Source: DSVZ01 sp964568145 (GTDB taxonomy: Bacteria; Verrucomicrobiota; Verrucomicrobiia; Limisphaerales; J093). From it: a DNA stretch of 64,000 bases. This document shows positions 1 to 8,279 of this stretch, piece by piece. Location of the stretch: the NCBI GenBank assembly GCA_964568145.1, contig CAZMOZ010000002.1:186001-250000 (forward strand). The letters run 5' to 3'. The notes beneath the pieces are model-generated. The model did no database searches. It worked only from the letters and a program-made list of their open reading frames with translations, and was not told the DNA's origin. Position 1 is the stretch's first letter; every line of letters starts with the position of its first letter. A program made the translations under genes and the position numbers.

Positions 1-236
1 CTCGGGTGCGGGAGATAGTCGTTGTTGTCACCCGTGTACATGGCCGTGGCGACCAGGATTTGTTTGTTGTTGCTCAGGTCCAGCGATGCCTGGGCTTTGT
101 CCTTGGCCCGACTCAAGGCCGGCAGGAGCATGCCCGCCAGGATCGCAATGATTGCGATGACCACCAGCAGCTCGATCAAGGTGAATCCGCTCGGCTGGCC
201 GGGGCCAGCCCGCCGGTGAATTTCAGTCTTTGTCAT
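1..236 (-). CDS. Prepilin-type N-terminal cleavage/methylation protein (3' end outside window)
   Basis: Only the first 78 codons lie in the window; the gene runs off the left edge. The protein opens MTKTEIHRR, then a glycine followed by FTLIELLVVIAIIAILAG, the type IV prepilin/pseudopilin signature (PilD cleavage after Gly, Glu at +5), then a helix AKDKAQASLDLSNNKQI and a MYTGDNNDYLPHP segment typical of PVC-group pseudopilin-like proteins. The start is the ATG directly before TKT; no upstream in-frame start fits the family. The next gene (475-1347) is a close relative with near-identical N-terminus and the same upstream palindrome, so both are probably co-regulated paralogues. The role is inferred: substrates of a type II secretion/pilus-like system or surface-exposed proteins; the actual function is unknown. 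Confidence 0.85.
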   Translation of the reverse strand, partial: MTKTEIHRRAGPGQPSGFTLIELLVVIAIIAILAGMLLPALSRAKDKAQASLDLSNNKQILVATAMYTGDNNDYLPHP

Positions 237-294
237 GAGCAGTCACGTAAAAGTTCGCTTGAGAACTAGTACCCGGCCCGCGCCCCGCAACAAG

Positions 295-312
295 TGTGCT
301 TTGCAGCGCACA
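295..312 (-). promoter_or_regulatory. Palindromic upstream site, copy 1
   Basis: An 18-bp imperfect palindrome (TGTGC, 8 bp, GCACA; core TGCAA on the minus strand) about 60 bp upstream of the prepilin-like gene ending at the window edge. A near-identical site lies at 1407-1424 at the same distance from the second prepilin-like gene. It looks like a regulator binding site, but no regulator is identified and the function is inference. Confidence 0.45.
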
Positions 313-391
313 GTCCGGCCGGGGTGAGAAGGTTTTTCCAGCAGCGGCCTTCCCGCACTTGGAATGCCCGGATTTCGGCCGGCCCCCCCGC

Positions 392-425
392 AAAACGAAA
401 ACTCCCGCCTGGGCGGCGGGAGTTT
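392..425 (-). terminator. Intrinsic terminator of the 475-1347 gene
   Basis: On the minus strand an 11-bp perfect stem (AAACTCCCGCC with GGCGGGAGTTT) around a 5-nt loop is followed by TTCGTTTT. It lies about 50 bp beyond the stop of the prepilin-like gene at 475. Confidence 0.8.
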
Positions 426-474
426 CGCAGCGAAGACCCTCAGGCGGACGCACCGGCACCGCCCGGAGACCGGT

Positions 475-1347
475 TCATCGGGCAAAGCCCGGACCGTTAA
501 GAACTTCGTTGGGATACGGCGCGTTGAGGTAGCCCATGAATTTCTTCATCTTGATGTACTGGGCCGTGCCTCCCACCGTGCCCACCATGGCGCCGCCGCC
601 CCGCTCGGAGTTGTCCCGGTAAACGCCGCCGGCGTGGCGCTGGGACACGATTTCACCCGCGGTCTGGGGGTTGTTGCCCGCGTCGTTGAAGTAGAACCCG
701 TTCACCTCGTTCTGCTCCCACAGGATGATGTCCGTCGGGTTGAAGTCCGTCGTGCGGAACGTCTTGCCACTGGTGATGATGCCGGCCCGGGGACCGCAAT
801 AGCCGCCCACCGTGCCGTTCATGCAGTACGATGTGATCTTCACGTAGCGGTCTTTCCACCACTGCTTGAACTGCCCGCGCGAACGGTCCGCGATGTCCTT
901 CGGACACCACATCACCTGGTGCGTGGCCAGAAACGGCCCAAGCTGGCCGATCTTGAAAAACTGCACCTGGTTGCTGAACTGCGCCGAATTCTCGAAGTAG
1001 CCCGCCGCGCTGGGAATGTACTGCGGTCCGCCAGGAAACCGGCCGTCGTTCCTGACCGCGTAGGCCCAGCCGTCGGGACCGCCGTTGGCCGTGCCATCCA
1101 CCGAGCCCCAAGTCGGGTGCGGCAGGTAATCCCGGTTGTCCGTCGCGTACATGTGGACAGCCAGGAGGATTTGTTTGACGTTGTTCACGTCAATTGTGGA
1201 CTGGGCCCGGTCCTTGGCCCGTCCCAAGGCGGGCAGGAGCATGCCCGCCAGGATCGCGATGATCGCGATGACCACTAGCAGCTCAATCAGGGTGAATCCA
1301 CCCGGATGGCTGGGACCGGTCCGTTTGGAGGTTTCAGGTTTTGTCAT
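475..1347 (-). CDS. Prepilin-type N-terminal cleavage/methylation domain protein
   Basis: A 290-residue protein starting MTKPETSKR. Residues about 18-40 are the prepilin peptidase signal (GG, then FTLIELLVVIAIIAILAGM), followed by the helix LGRAKDRAQSTIDVNNVKQI and a globular domain with several cysteines (for example MWCPKD, SYCMNG, GGYCGP). The C-terminal part has SQRHAGGVYRDN, resembling the H-X9-DG region of PVC pseudopilin-like proteins, though the DG is not obvious. A longer ORF reaches 1413, but the ATG at 1347 matches the paralogue at 1-236 exactly (MTK). It is transcribed alone: palindrome upstream, terminator downstream. Family membership is seen in the sequence; substrate and role are unknown. 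Confidence 0.88.
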   Translation of the reverse strand: MTKPETSKRTGPSHPGGFTLIELLVVIAIIAILAGMLLPALGRAKDRAQSTIDVNNVKQILLAVHMYATDNRDYLPHPTWGSVDGTANGGPDGWAYAVRNDGRFPGGPQYIPSAAGYFENSAQFSNQVQFFKIGQLGPFLATHQVMWCPKDIADRSRGQFKQWWKDRYVKITSYCMNGTVGGYCGPRAGIITSGKTFRTTDFNPTDIILWEQNEVNGFYFNDAGNNPQTAGEIVSQRHAGGVYRDNSERGGGAMVGTVGGTAQYIKMKKFMGYLNAPYPNEVLNGPGFAR

Positions 1348-1406
1348 ATGCAAGTAGCAAGGGTTCGCTGTGAGAAGTGGTAGCCGAGCCCCGGCCGCAA
1401 CGCAAG

Positions 1407-1424
1407 TGTGCATTGCAACGCACA
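1407..1424 (-). promoter_or_regulatory. Palindromic upstream site, copy 2
   Basis: An 18-bp near-palindrome (TGTGCG TTGCAA TGCACA on the minus strand) 60 bp upstream of the ATG at 1347. It matches the site at 295-312 in sequence and spacing, and the surrounding 50 bp are also similar. Probable shared operator or activator site. Confidence 0.45.
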
Positions 1425-1640
1425 GGCGGGCGGGGTGCCGTCTCGCTTTCCTCGGGCGGAGCCCGGCACGGGGCAGCAGACGCCTGCCTGGCTGCCGCCC
1501 GTGATTGGGATAGCCGGCCTTTGGCTCAAAGGCCGGAAGGCGTCGCCCCCCGGCGAGGGGCGACCTGCCGGAATGCAGAAAACAGAAACGGGCCCCGGGA
1601 TTCAGATTGAGTTCGCCCCGCCAAAGCCAACACTCCCCTC

Positions 1641-3308
1641 ATGATCCCAATACGAATGCCCGACGTCGCCGCATCCGCCCGGTCTGAGTCGCACCGGCCC
1701 AGGCGTTTGCGCGGCCACCGGTTGTGGTCGCATTTCCGCCGGCTCGGCGCGGCCTGCCTGGGCCTGGCTTCGCTGGCGGTGGATGGTTTGCCGGCTGATT
1801 CCGACCCGGCGCCAGCGGAGGCGCCGCTGGTGGCCCGCGCGGGCGACCGCAGCGTGGTCTTGCACTGGCGGGCGTCTGGACGCCCGGCGGGCTTCAACGT
1901 CTTCCGCCAGGCGGGTGATGGGTCGCGGGTCCGGCTCACCGCGAAGCCACTGCGGGTGCCGCGCTTTGCCGATCTGGCCGTCACAAACGGCGTCACGTAT
2001 CGCTACGTCGTCACCGGCGGACCGGGCGGGCCGCTGGCCGTGGAGGCGACGCCCCGGCCGTTCGCCAGCGACGCGGAATTCCTCGAACTGCTCCAGGCCA
2101 CGGCCTTCGACTACTTCTGGCGCGAGGCGAATCCGGCGAACGGCCTGGTCAAGGACCGCAGCACGACCAACTCGTTTTGCAGCATCGCCGCGACCGGCTT
2201 CGGCCTGACCGCCCTCGGCATCGGCATTGACCACGGCTGGATCACACGCGAAGCGGGCCGGCAGCGCGCGCTCACCACTTTGAAGACTTTCCGGGAAGGC
2301 CCGCAGGGCGATGCGCCCGCGGGTGTCATCGGTCACCGCGGGTGGTTCTATCACTTCCTGGACATGCAGACGGCGACGCGGTTCAAGCGGGTGGAACTGT
2401 CCTCGATTGACACGGCGCTGTTCCTGGCCGGCGCGCTCGACGTCCGCGAGTACTTCGACGGCGAACATCCCGACGAGCGCGCCATCCGCGAGCTGGCGGA
2501 CGCGTTGGTGGACCGCGTGGACTGGCGCTGGATGGCGGACGGCGGCGACACGCTCACGATGGGCTGGCATCCGGAAAGCGGTTTCCTCCAGAGCCGCTGG
2601 GTGGGCTACAACGAGGCGATGATCCTTTACCTGCTGGCGCTGGGCGCGCGGCACGGGGCGCTGGGGCCGGAATTCTGGCAGGGCTGGACGCGCGGGTACC
2701 GCTGGGCGACGTATTACGGGCAGAGCTACATCGAGTTCGCGCCGTTGTTCGGGCACCAGTACTCGCATGGCTGGGTGGATTTCCGCGGCCTTGCGGACGC
2801 CTTCCTGCGCGGGCGCGGCATGGACTACTTCGAGAACTCGCGCCGCGCCACGCTGGCCAACCGCGCCTACTGCGTCGCAAATCCCAAGGGCTGGCGCGGC
2901 TACGGTCCGGACTGCTGGGGCCTGACCGCGTGCGACGGGCCCGGCTTCGCGCCGTACCACGCCTACAGGGCCCGCGGCGCGCCGCCGCCGGAAAACGACG
3001 ACGGCACGATCGCGCCCACCGCGGCGGGCGGCTCGCTGCCCTTCGCGCCCGAGGTTTGTCTGCCGGCGCTGCGGCACTTTTACGACGCCCACCGTGAGCG
3101 GCTGTGGACGCCGTTCGGCTTTCGCGACGCCTTCAATCTCACCGCCGACTGGTGGGACCCCGACGTGCTGGGCATTGACCAGGGACCGATTCTCATCATG
3201 GCGGAGAATCACCGCGCCGGCCGGGTCTGGCGGCGGTTCATGAAGAACGAAATCATCCGCCGCGGCTTGGAGCGGGCGGGCTTCACGCGGATTGGGAACG
3301 AACGGTGA
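1641..3308 (+). CDS. Glucoamylase-fold (GH144-type) secreted glycoside hydrolase
   Basis: A 555-residue protein with an arginine-rich N-terminus and a hydrophobic segment (LGAACLGLASLAVDGLPA, about residues 35-52) that reads as an export signal. Residues about 55-135 form an FN3-like module (VVLHWRASGRPAGFNVFRQ). The rest is the Glycoamylase domain of Pfam PF10091: FDYFWREANPANGLVKDRS, SIAATGFGLTALGIG, MGWHPESGF, YNEAMILYLLALG, FGHQYSHGWVD, AMENHR-like end (IMAENHRAGRVW). Characterised members of this fold (GH144) cleave beta-1,2-glucan; the substrate here is inferred. A single gene, convergent with the operon at 3.5-7.8 kb and separated from it by a strong hairpin. A 536-residue ORF on the other strand is a GC shadow. 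Confidence 0.85.
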   Translation: MIPIRMPDVAASARSESHRPRRLRGHRLWSHFRRLGAACLGLASLAVDGLPADSDPAPAEAPLVARAGDRSVVLHWRASGRPAGFNVFRQAGDGSRVRLTAKPLRVPRFADLAVTNGVTYRYVVTGGPGGPLAVEATPRPFASDAEFLELLQATAFDYFWREANPANGLVKDRSTTNSFCSIAATGFGLTALGIGIDHGWITREAGRQRALTTLKTFREGPQGDAPAGVIGHRGWFYHFLDMQTATRFKRVELSSIDTALFLAGALDVREYFDGEHPDERAIRELADALVDRVDWRWMADGGDTLTMGWHPESGFLQSRWVGYNEAMILYLLALGARHGALGPEFWQGWTRGYRWATYYGQSYIEFAPLFGHQYSHGWVDFRGLADAFLRGRGMDYFENSRRATLANRAYCVANPKGWRGYGPDCWGLTACDGPGFAPYHAYRARGAPPPENDDGTIAPTAAGGSLPFAPEVCLPALRHFYDAHRERLWTPFGFRDAFNLTADWWDPDVLGIDQGPILIMAENHRAGRVWRRFMKNEIIRRGLERAGFTRIGNER

Positions 3309-3345
3309 ATCTCAGCCGGAAAACAGGCTGGCCAGGACGCCAGCG

Positions 3346-3382
3346 GGGGCCTGTCGCCCCTCGCTGAGGGGCGACAGGCCCG
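3346..3382. terminator. Bidirectional hairpin between convergent genes
   Basis: A perfect 15-bp or longer stem (GGCCTGTCGCCCCTC with its complement) and a 3-nt loop between the GH144 gene and the FGE-like gene. It has no T-run, so it may act as a barrier on both strands. The core GTCGCCCCTCGCTGAG recurs near 54605 and, in part, near 1553. Confidence 0.55.
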
Positions 3383-3508
3383 GCTCCTGAGTCAGGGACC
3401 GGCTATCCGAAGCCGGTCACCACCCCGGCAGGCGATCCCGCAGGCACGGAATTGAGATGCGCTCCCGGCAACGGCCGGCGCAACCGTGGACTCCACGGCC
3501 GTGGTGGC

Positions 3509-5107
3509 TCACGGCTCCGGCACACGCGCCAGCACGACGCGGAAACCGAGGTCGCTGCACCGGTTGAGCACCCCGTAGCTGTCGCGGTTGGCCGAACGGC
3601 AGGTCCGCGCGGGATACAGCCACGAGCCGCCGCGCGCGACGCGCAAGGTGCCTTCGGGCAGCGTCACGCGGTTGGTCACCATGCCGCCCGGCAGGTTCCC
3701 GCGCCACGTGTCCAGGCACCATTCGAGCACGTTCCCATGCATGTCGTGGAGGCCCCACGGATTCGGCTTGCGCGTGCCGACCTGTTGCGGCGTGGAATCG
3801 CTGTTGTCGCCGAACCAGCCGTAGTCCGGCAGCGCCGTGGCGGCGGGATCGTCGCCGTGGCTGAAGCGGCTGTGGGTACCCGCGCGGCAGGCGTATTCCC
3901 ACTCCGCCTCGGTCGGCAACCGGTAAGTATGCGTTTCGGGCAGCCGGCCGGCGGCGCGCTCGCGCTCCGTGAGCCGCCGGCAATATTCCACCGCCTCGAA
4001 CCACGTCACCCGCTCCACCGGCAGTTGACCGTGGCCGGCGTACCGGCTGGGGTTCGCGCCCATCAAGGCCTCGAAGGCGGCCTGCGTGACTTCGTGCCGG
4101 CCGATCCAGAACCCCGCCGGGAAAACGACGCGGGTCAACGGTCCTTCGTCCAAATCGCGGTCCTTTTCCTCGGGCGGACTGCCCATCGTGAACTCGCCGG
4201 GCGGAATCCACACCAGGTCGCCGGCCGGCGTCACGGCGGGGTCCGGCAGTCCGGCCTCGGGTCGCGCGCCGCCGCCCACGCCAATCCGCGCCAGAAGTTC
4301 GGGCGGCCAGGCGGCCACGCGGCGCAACCGCTCGAGGCGGCTCGCGTGGATGCGCCGTCGCGGCCCGGCAGCCATTTGAAATTCCAGGTCGGTTGCCATG
4401 AGGTTGGCGGTGAGCGTCCGCCCGTTCGTCAACACCAGCTCCACCCTGGCGGGCTGGGCGGACGAAAAGCTAGCCGCGGCGATTTCGCCTGACGCCCAGC
4501 GCAAGGCCGCGCCGCCGGCTTCGACGCAAAACGGGTCGCTCAGCAACTCGCCCGAGAAGAAGTCGCCGTTGCGAAGCTCGGCCAGCACGCCGGACGGTTG
4601 GGGCGCGACTTCGCCCGGCTGGCGGCGGACGGCCAGTTTCAAAAGGTCTTCCGCGCGGACCGCGACCGGCGCGTTCGACCCGGCCGGGTCGAACGAAAAG
4701 ACCCGTTCGCCCGGAAACCCGCTGAGCCGGTCGTGGCGCCGGGTGACCACGACGACCAGCCCGCTGGCGGCGTCGGTGAAATCCACGCCCGCGATCTCGT
4801 CGGCGGGAAACACCAGTTCGTCCTCGGCCACGCGGAGCCGGAACGCATCAAGCCGCCACGCGCCTTCGCGGCGTTCGCCGGTGCGGAGCAGCAGCGTGTC
4901 GGCGTGGGGCAGGCGCGGCAGATTCAAGACCACGGCGGGCTCGCTTGCCGGCTTGTGGGCGGCGTCGCGCGGAACGTCGTTCGGCTCGGCCGCCAGCATG
5001 GCCGGCGATGCCGTCGCCATTGTTGCCGCGAGAATCGCCTTCCAGCTTTCGCAGCGGCTGGTCCGCGGTCGGCTGCGCGCGCAAAGTCTGACGACGCCGG
5101 GTTTCAT
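3509..5107 (-). CDS. SUMF1/formylglycine-generating-enzyme-like secreted protein
   Basis: 532 residues. After a signal-like segment (about 25-42) comes a region of about 250 residues with no recognised domain, then an FGE-sulfatase (PF03781) domain from about residue 300: WIPPGEFTMGSPPEEKDRD, GRHEVTQAAFEALMG, YRLPTEAEWEYACRAG, NPWGLHDMHGNVLEWCLD, VARGGSWLYPARTCRSANRD, CSDLGFRVV. In true FGE the catalytic pair are two cysteines five residues apart after GGS; here the first is Tyr (GGSWLY) and only the second Cys remains, so sulfatase activation is unlikely. It is the last gene of the ABC operon: its ATG overlaps the permease stop (ATGA). A structural, binding or other modifying role is inferred. 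Confidence 0.85.
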   Translation of the reverse strand: MKPGVVRLCARSRPRTSRCESWKAILAATMATASPAMLAAEPNDVPRDAAHKPASEPAVVLNLPRLPHADTLLLRTGERREGAWRLDAFRLRVAEDELVFPADEIAGVDFTDAASGLVVVVTRRHDRLSGFPGERVFSFDPAGSNAPVAVRAEDLLKLAVRRQPGEVAPQPSGVLAELRNGDFFSGELLSDPFCVEAGGAALRWASGEIAAASFSSAQPARVELVLTNGRTLTANLMATDLEFQMAAGPRRRIHASRLERLRRVAAWPPELLARIGVGGGARPEAGLPDPAVTPAGDLVWIPPGEFTMGSPPEEKDRDLDEGPLTRVVFPAGFWIGRHEVTQAAFEALMGANPSRYAGHGQLPVERVTWFEAVEYCRRLTERERAAGRLPETHTYRLPTEAEWEYACRAGTHSRFSHGDDPAATALPDYGWFGDNSDSTPQQVGTRKPNPWGLHDMHGNVLEWCLDTWRGNLPGGMVTNRVTLPEGTLRVARGGSWLYPARTCRSANRDSYGVLNRCSDLGFRVVLARVPEP

Positions 5108-6885
5108 TTGGGCGGGTCGCGCGCGATGAAGAGGCCCAGCGTGGCCGCGCCCAGCGCCAGCGCGATGCCGTACAGCCAGGCCAGCGACGTGAGTTCGTCA
5201 CGCAGGCTGGCCACACCACCCAGCACCTTGTCCATGGTCCGCACCATTTCGAGGTAGGACAGTTCCGGGAGGCCGGCGAAGTCGAACAGCAGGTTCGAGG
5301 CGTGCCACAAACCCGCCGCGCCCAGGATCGCGATCAGCGGGCTGCGCGAGATCACCAGCAGGAAGAGCGTGAGCGTGACCAGCAGGCAGGCGCAGCCCAG
5401 CACCTTCCCCAGCCCGATCAACATCCAGCGCGGCGTGACCGAGGTGGTGCGGGATTCGAGGTCGTCCACGCCGCGGCCGGTGAGGCTGTTGAGGAGGAGG
5501 TTGACGCGGTTGGTACGCTCCTCGCGCGGCGGCAGCACGATGCGGACATCGGCGTCCTGGCCCAGCAGGCCGAGGGTGCCTTTGCCCTGGAAGCGGACGG
5601 TGGCGAAGTTGCAGGTGCGTCCCCAGCGGTCGGTCTGCGTCGTGGCGCCCAGCCGGTCCACCGTGGCGGTGAATTCGGTCTTGCCCACCGTGACGTACGC
5701 GGCCAGGCCGGTCTTCAGGCGCTTGAACTCCTCGAAGTCGTAGATCGGCAGCCGGACTTCGTACTCGTCCAGGCGGGCGAGGGTGAGCAGGTGCGCGCCA
5801 AGCGGCACGTGCTGGGCCGGCTGCACCAGACGCTCGGTCACGTAGCCCGACAACGGCGCGGTGACGGTGGCGTGCCCCAGCCGTTTGCGGGCCTCGCGCA
5901 CGCGCGACTGCGCGTTCTCCACGAGGCGCTCCGTGGTGGCGATGGCGTCCTGCGCAATGCGGACCTGGTTCTCGGCGGTCTGCAAATCACGCTTGCGGGA
6001 CCGCACCTCGGTCTCGCGGTCGGCCTGCTCGATGCGGCTCATCAGGTCCTTCGCCATGAGCGCGCGCTCGGCCCGGGCCAGGGCGTCCTCGACCTGGGCC
6101 ACCACGCGCAAGGCGTCCTCATGGCGGCGCTGGGCGTTGCTGACCTCGTTGCGCGCGGTCTCCTCCGCGCGGCGTTCCGTCTCCAATTGATCGAACAGCA
6201 GCCGGTCGTCGAAGACCGCCAGCACGTCGCCGCTGTTCACGGCGTCGCCCACCTCGACCTTGACCTCGAGCAGCGTGCCGTCGGTGCCGGCGAAGACCTT
6301 GCGCGGATCCCAGGCTTCGATCTTGGCGTTGGTGGCCTTCGACAAGACCTGGCCCGCCTCGGCGCGGAGCAACTGGTCCTGGCGGATCGCCCAGAACGAC
6401 GCGGGGAGCAGCAGGCCGCCGATGAGCAACACCACCGCAAAACACCGCGCCAGCAGCTTGCCGCTCACGTACTCGCCGCGCGTCAGGCCACGGCTCAGGA
6501 TGGCGTCGTTGAGACAGTCCTGCTCGCGGGCAAAGGCGCCGCCGGCGATGAAGATCACCCCGTGCATCCACAGCAGCAGGTACGTGACGTACACCGCCTC
6601 GAGCATCTGGCTGGCCGCCCGGTGCTCCGCCTGCATGCCTTTCAAGGCCAGGACGGTCAGCAGGCCGCTGGCGATGAGAAAACCCCGTGCCAGCCAGGAC
6701 TGGGCGATGGTTTCGAGGTCGGCCACCGCGAGCAACCGCACCGAGCGGAACCGCCCCGGGAGGCGCCGTCCCGCGCCCAGCGTCGGCAACACACCCGGCC
6801 CGGCCGCGGGGTTGATCCCGCCGGCGGCTGGCGCCTCGCCCGGCACCGGGCGCGGCTCAGGATTGGGCGGCGCGGAGGAAGCCAC
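5104..6885 (-). CDS. ABC-2-type permease with an inserted HlyD/membrane-fusion adaptor domain
   Basis: 593 residues with a composite plan. Three predicted membrane helices (about 66-83, 97-118, 147-166) resemble an ABC-2 permease half. Then comes an adaptor: a lipoyl half-motif (GTLLEVKVEVGDAVNSGDVL, 203-222), a long coiled coil (about 230-335), the second lipoyl half (ATVTAPLSGYVTERLV, 339-354) and a beta-barrel (about 372-455). Three more helices follow (489-513, 517-535, 568-588). With the N-terminus inside, the loop after helix 3 is extracytoplasmic, which is where a HlyD domain belongs. The start is GTG, overlapping the ATPase gene by 29 bp; the stop overlaps the FGE-like start. It probably forms an ABC exporter with its own adaptor; the substrate is unknown. 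Confidence 0.85.
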   Translation of the reverse strand: MASSAPPNPEPRPVPGEAPAAGGINPAAGPGVLPTLGAGRRLPGRFRSVRLLAVADLETIAQSWLARGFLIASGLLTVLALKGMQAEHRAASQMLEAVYVTYLLLWMHGVIFIAGGAFAREQDCLNDAILSRGLTRGEYVSGKLLARCFAVVLLIGGLLLPASFWAIRQDQLLRAEAGQVLSKATNAKIEAWDPRKVFAGTDGTLLEVKVEVGDAVNSGDVLAVFDDRLLFDQLETERRAEETARNEVSNAQRRHEDALRVVAQVEDALARAERALMAKDLMSRIEQADRETEVRSRKRDLQTAENQVRIAQDAIATTERLVENAQSRVREARKRLGHATVTAPLSGYVTERLVQPAQHVPLGAHLLTLARLDEYEVRLPIYDFEEFKRLKTGLAAYVTVGKTEFTATVDRLGATTQTDRWGRTCNFATVRFQGKGTLGLLGQDADVRIVLPPREERTNRVNLLLNSLTGRGVDDLESRTTSVTPRWMLIGLGKVLGCACLLVTLTLFLLVISRSPLIAILGAAGLWHASNLLFDFAGLPELSYLEMVRTMDKVLGGVASLRDELTSLAWLYGIALALGAATLGLFIARDPPK

Positions 6886-7828
6886 GGAATTCGTCGTCTG
6901 TGATGAGTTTGAGGTAGGCGTCCTCGAGCTGGCGCCCGAGGGAGTTCACGCCTTCGATGGTGGCGCCGTGCTCGCGGGCCAGTTGCAGAAGCCCTTCGAG
7001 CACGACCGCCGCCGGCTCGTCGGGGCGCAGTTCCACGCGGATTTTGCCGCGCTCGAGCGAGAGGTCCGGCCGCCGCAGTTCCGCGAGCAGCGCGGCACGG
7101 AAGCCGTCGATCTCGCCGGCGACACGGAGTTCGAGCAGGCGCCTGGGCAGTTGCGCCTCGAGCTCGGACCGCGTGCCGTCGAACAGAAGCTGGCCCTGGT
7201 TCAGGATGAGCAGCCGGTCGCACACCCGGTCAATGTCGCCCAGGATGTGCGAACTGAGCACCACGGTCTTGCGCCCGCGCAGTTGCTCGAGCAGCTCGAG
7301 CGTCTGGCGACGGCTGATCGGGTCCAGCCCGGCCGTGGGCTCGTCCCAGACCAGCAACTCGGGGTCGTTCATCAGCGACGCCGCCACGCCGAGGCGCGTG
7401 CGCATGCCGGTCGAATAAGTGCCGATCCGCCGCCCCGCGTCCTCCGTGAGGCCGACCGCGCGCAACAGCGTGCCCATGCGGGCCTTGGCCTCGCGGTGGT
7501 CCAGCCCGAAGCACGCGGCCACGAATTCGAGGTAACGGATGGCGGTCAGGTCCTTCGGAAACGCCGGCTCGTCCGGCAGAAAGCCGACCCGCTGGCGCAG
7601 GCCCCGGGCACCGGGGCCCATGGGCTGGTCAAACACGCGGATGTCTCCGGCGCTGGCGGTGATGAGCCCCAGCGCGAGCCGCAGCAGCGTGGACTTGCCG
7701 GAGCCGTTCGCGCCCAGCAGGCCCACCGTGGAGCCCGGCGGCACCGAGAACGACACGTCCGCGAGGGCAATCTGGCGGCCCTGATAAACCTTCGTCACGC
7801 GCGCGAAACTGATGGCCGTGGCACTCAC
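6857..7828 (-). CDS. ABC transporter ATP-binding protein
   Basis: 323 residues, one nucleotide-binding domain of the ABC-2/NatA (CcmA) type. Walker A GANGSGKS (39-46), Q-loop region about 84, signature YSTGMRTR (138-145; a degenerate LSGGQ), Walker B ELLVWDEP (157-164), D-loop AGLD, switch His in LSSHIL (194). The C-terminal 90 residues form an accessory domain common in drug or lipid exporters. GTG start. First gene of a three-gene operon; its 3' end overlaps the hybrid permease gene by 29 bp, so it presumably powers that protein. No promoter is obvious in the preceding 300 bp. Confidence 0.92.
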   Translation of the reverse strand: MSATAISFARVTKVYQGRQIALADVSFSVPPGSTVGLLGANGSGKSTLLRLALGLITASAGDIRVFDQPMGPGARGLRQRVGFLPDEPAFPKDLTAIRYLEFVAACFGLDHREAKARMGTLLRAVGLTEDAGRRIGTYSTGMRTRLGVAASLMNDPELLVWDEPTAGLDPISRRQTLELLEQLRGRKTVVLSSHILGDIDRVCDRLLILNQGQLLFDGTRSELEAQLPRRLLELRVAGEIDGFRAALLAELRRPDLSLERGKIRVELRPDEPAAVVLEGLLQLAREHGATIEGVNSLGRQLEDAYLKLITDDEFRGFLRAAQS

Positions 7829-8140
7829 GGGGTCGGCGGTGACTTTGCGGCCAGCCGCGCCGGCGTGGCAAGGATTCCCAACGCAAGGAGATTCCCCGGT
7901 GCCTCAGCCGAAGGAGACGAGCACGAGCAGTTGAGCGGGCAAGCCGTCTCAAGAGCGGTCCTGGCTGACGGCAAGGTCCGCGTGTAGCTGTCTGACGAGT
8001 CGAGAACGGAGAACTGAAAAACCAGGCAGCAGCCGCCCGGGCCTCAGCCAAACCGTGTTAGTCATGCGGTTTGCACAAACTTACCTCACAAGTTGGCGAC
8101 CCTCCTGGTCGGGCAGGAATCAATGTTTCAAGGAAATTTA
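7829..8140. other. Intergenic region between divergent genes
   Basis: About 310 bp between the ABC operon and the promoter of the next secreted protein. No convincing ORF, hairpin or repeat was seen; the promoter of the ABC operon presumably lies here but could not be picked out. Confidence 0.4.
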
Positions 8141-8170
8141 TTGACTTCTGCAGTATAGCTCATGTACTGT
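8141..8170 (+). promoter_or_regulatory. Sigma70-like promoter
   Basis: TTGACT at 8141-8146, 18-bp spacer, TACTGT at 8165-8170, in an AT-rich patch. It is about 110 bp upstream of the ATG at 8280, implying a leader of about 100 nt. Similar TTGAC(T/A) promoters precede the two PEP-CTERM-type genes. Confidence 0.5.
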
Positions 8171-8279
8171 TTGCACCACTGGGAACAGCAGTCATGAACC
8201 GCCCTCTTTGCTCCCGAATTTGTGTTCCCGGTGGAGGTGAACTGGGCAGCAAAACAAACAGCCAGCAAAACCAAACAAC

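Noticed and set aside
1602..3212. 536-codon ORF opposite the GH144 gene
   Set aside because: No recognisable motif, whereas the plus-strand frame has clear family motifs.
3509..5107. Sulfatase-activating enzyme
   Set aside because: The first catalytic Cys is Tyr and no sulfatase gene is near.
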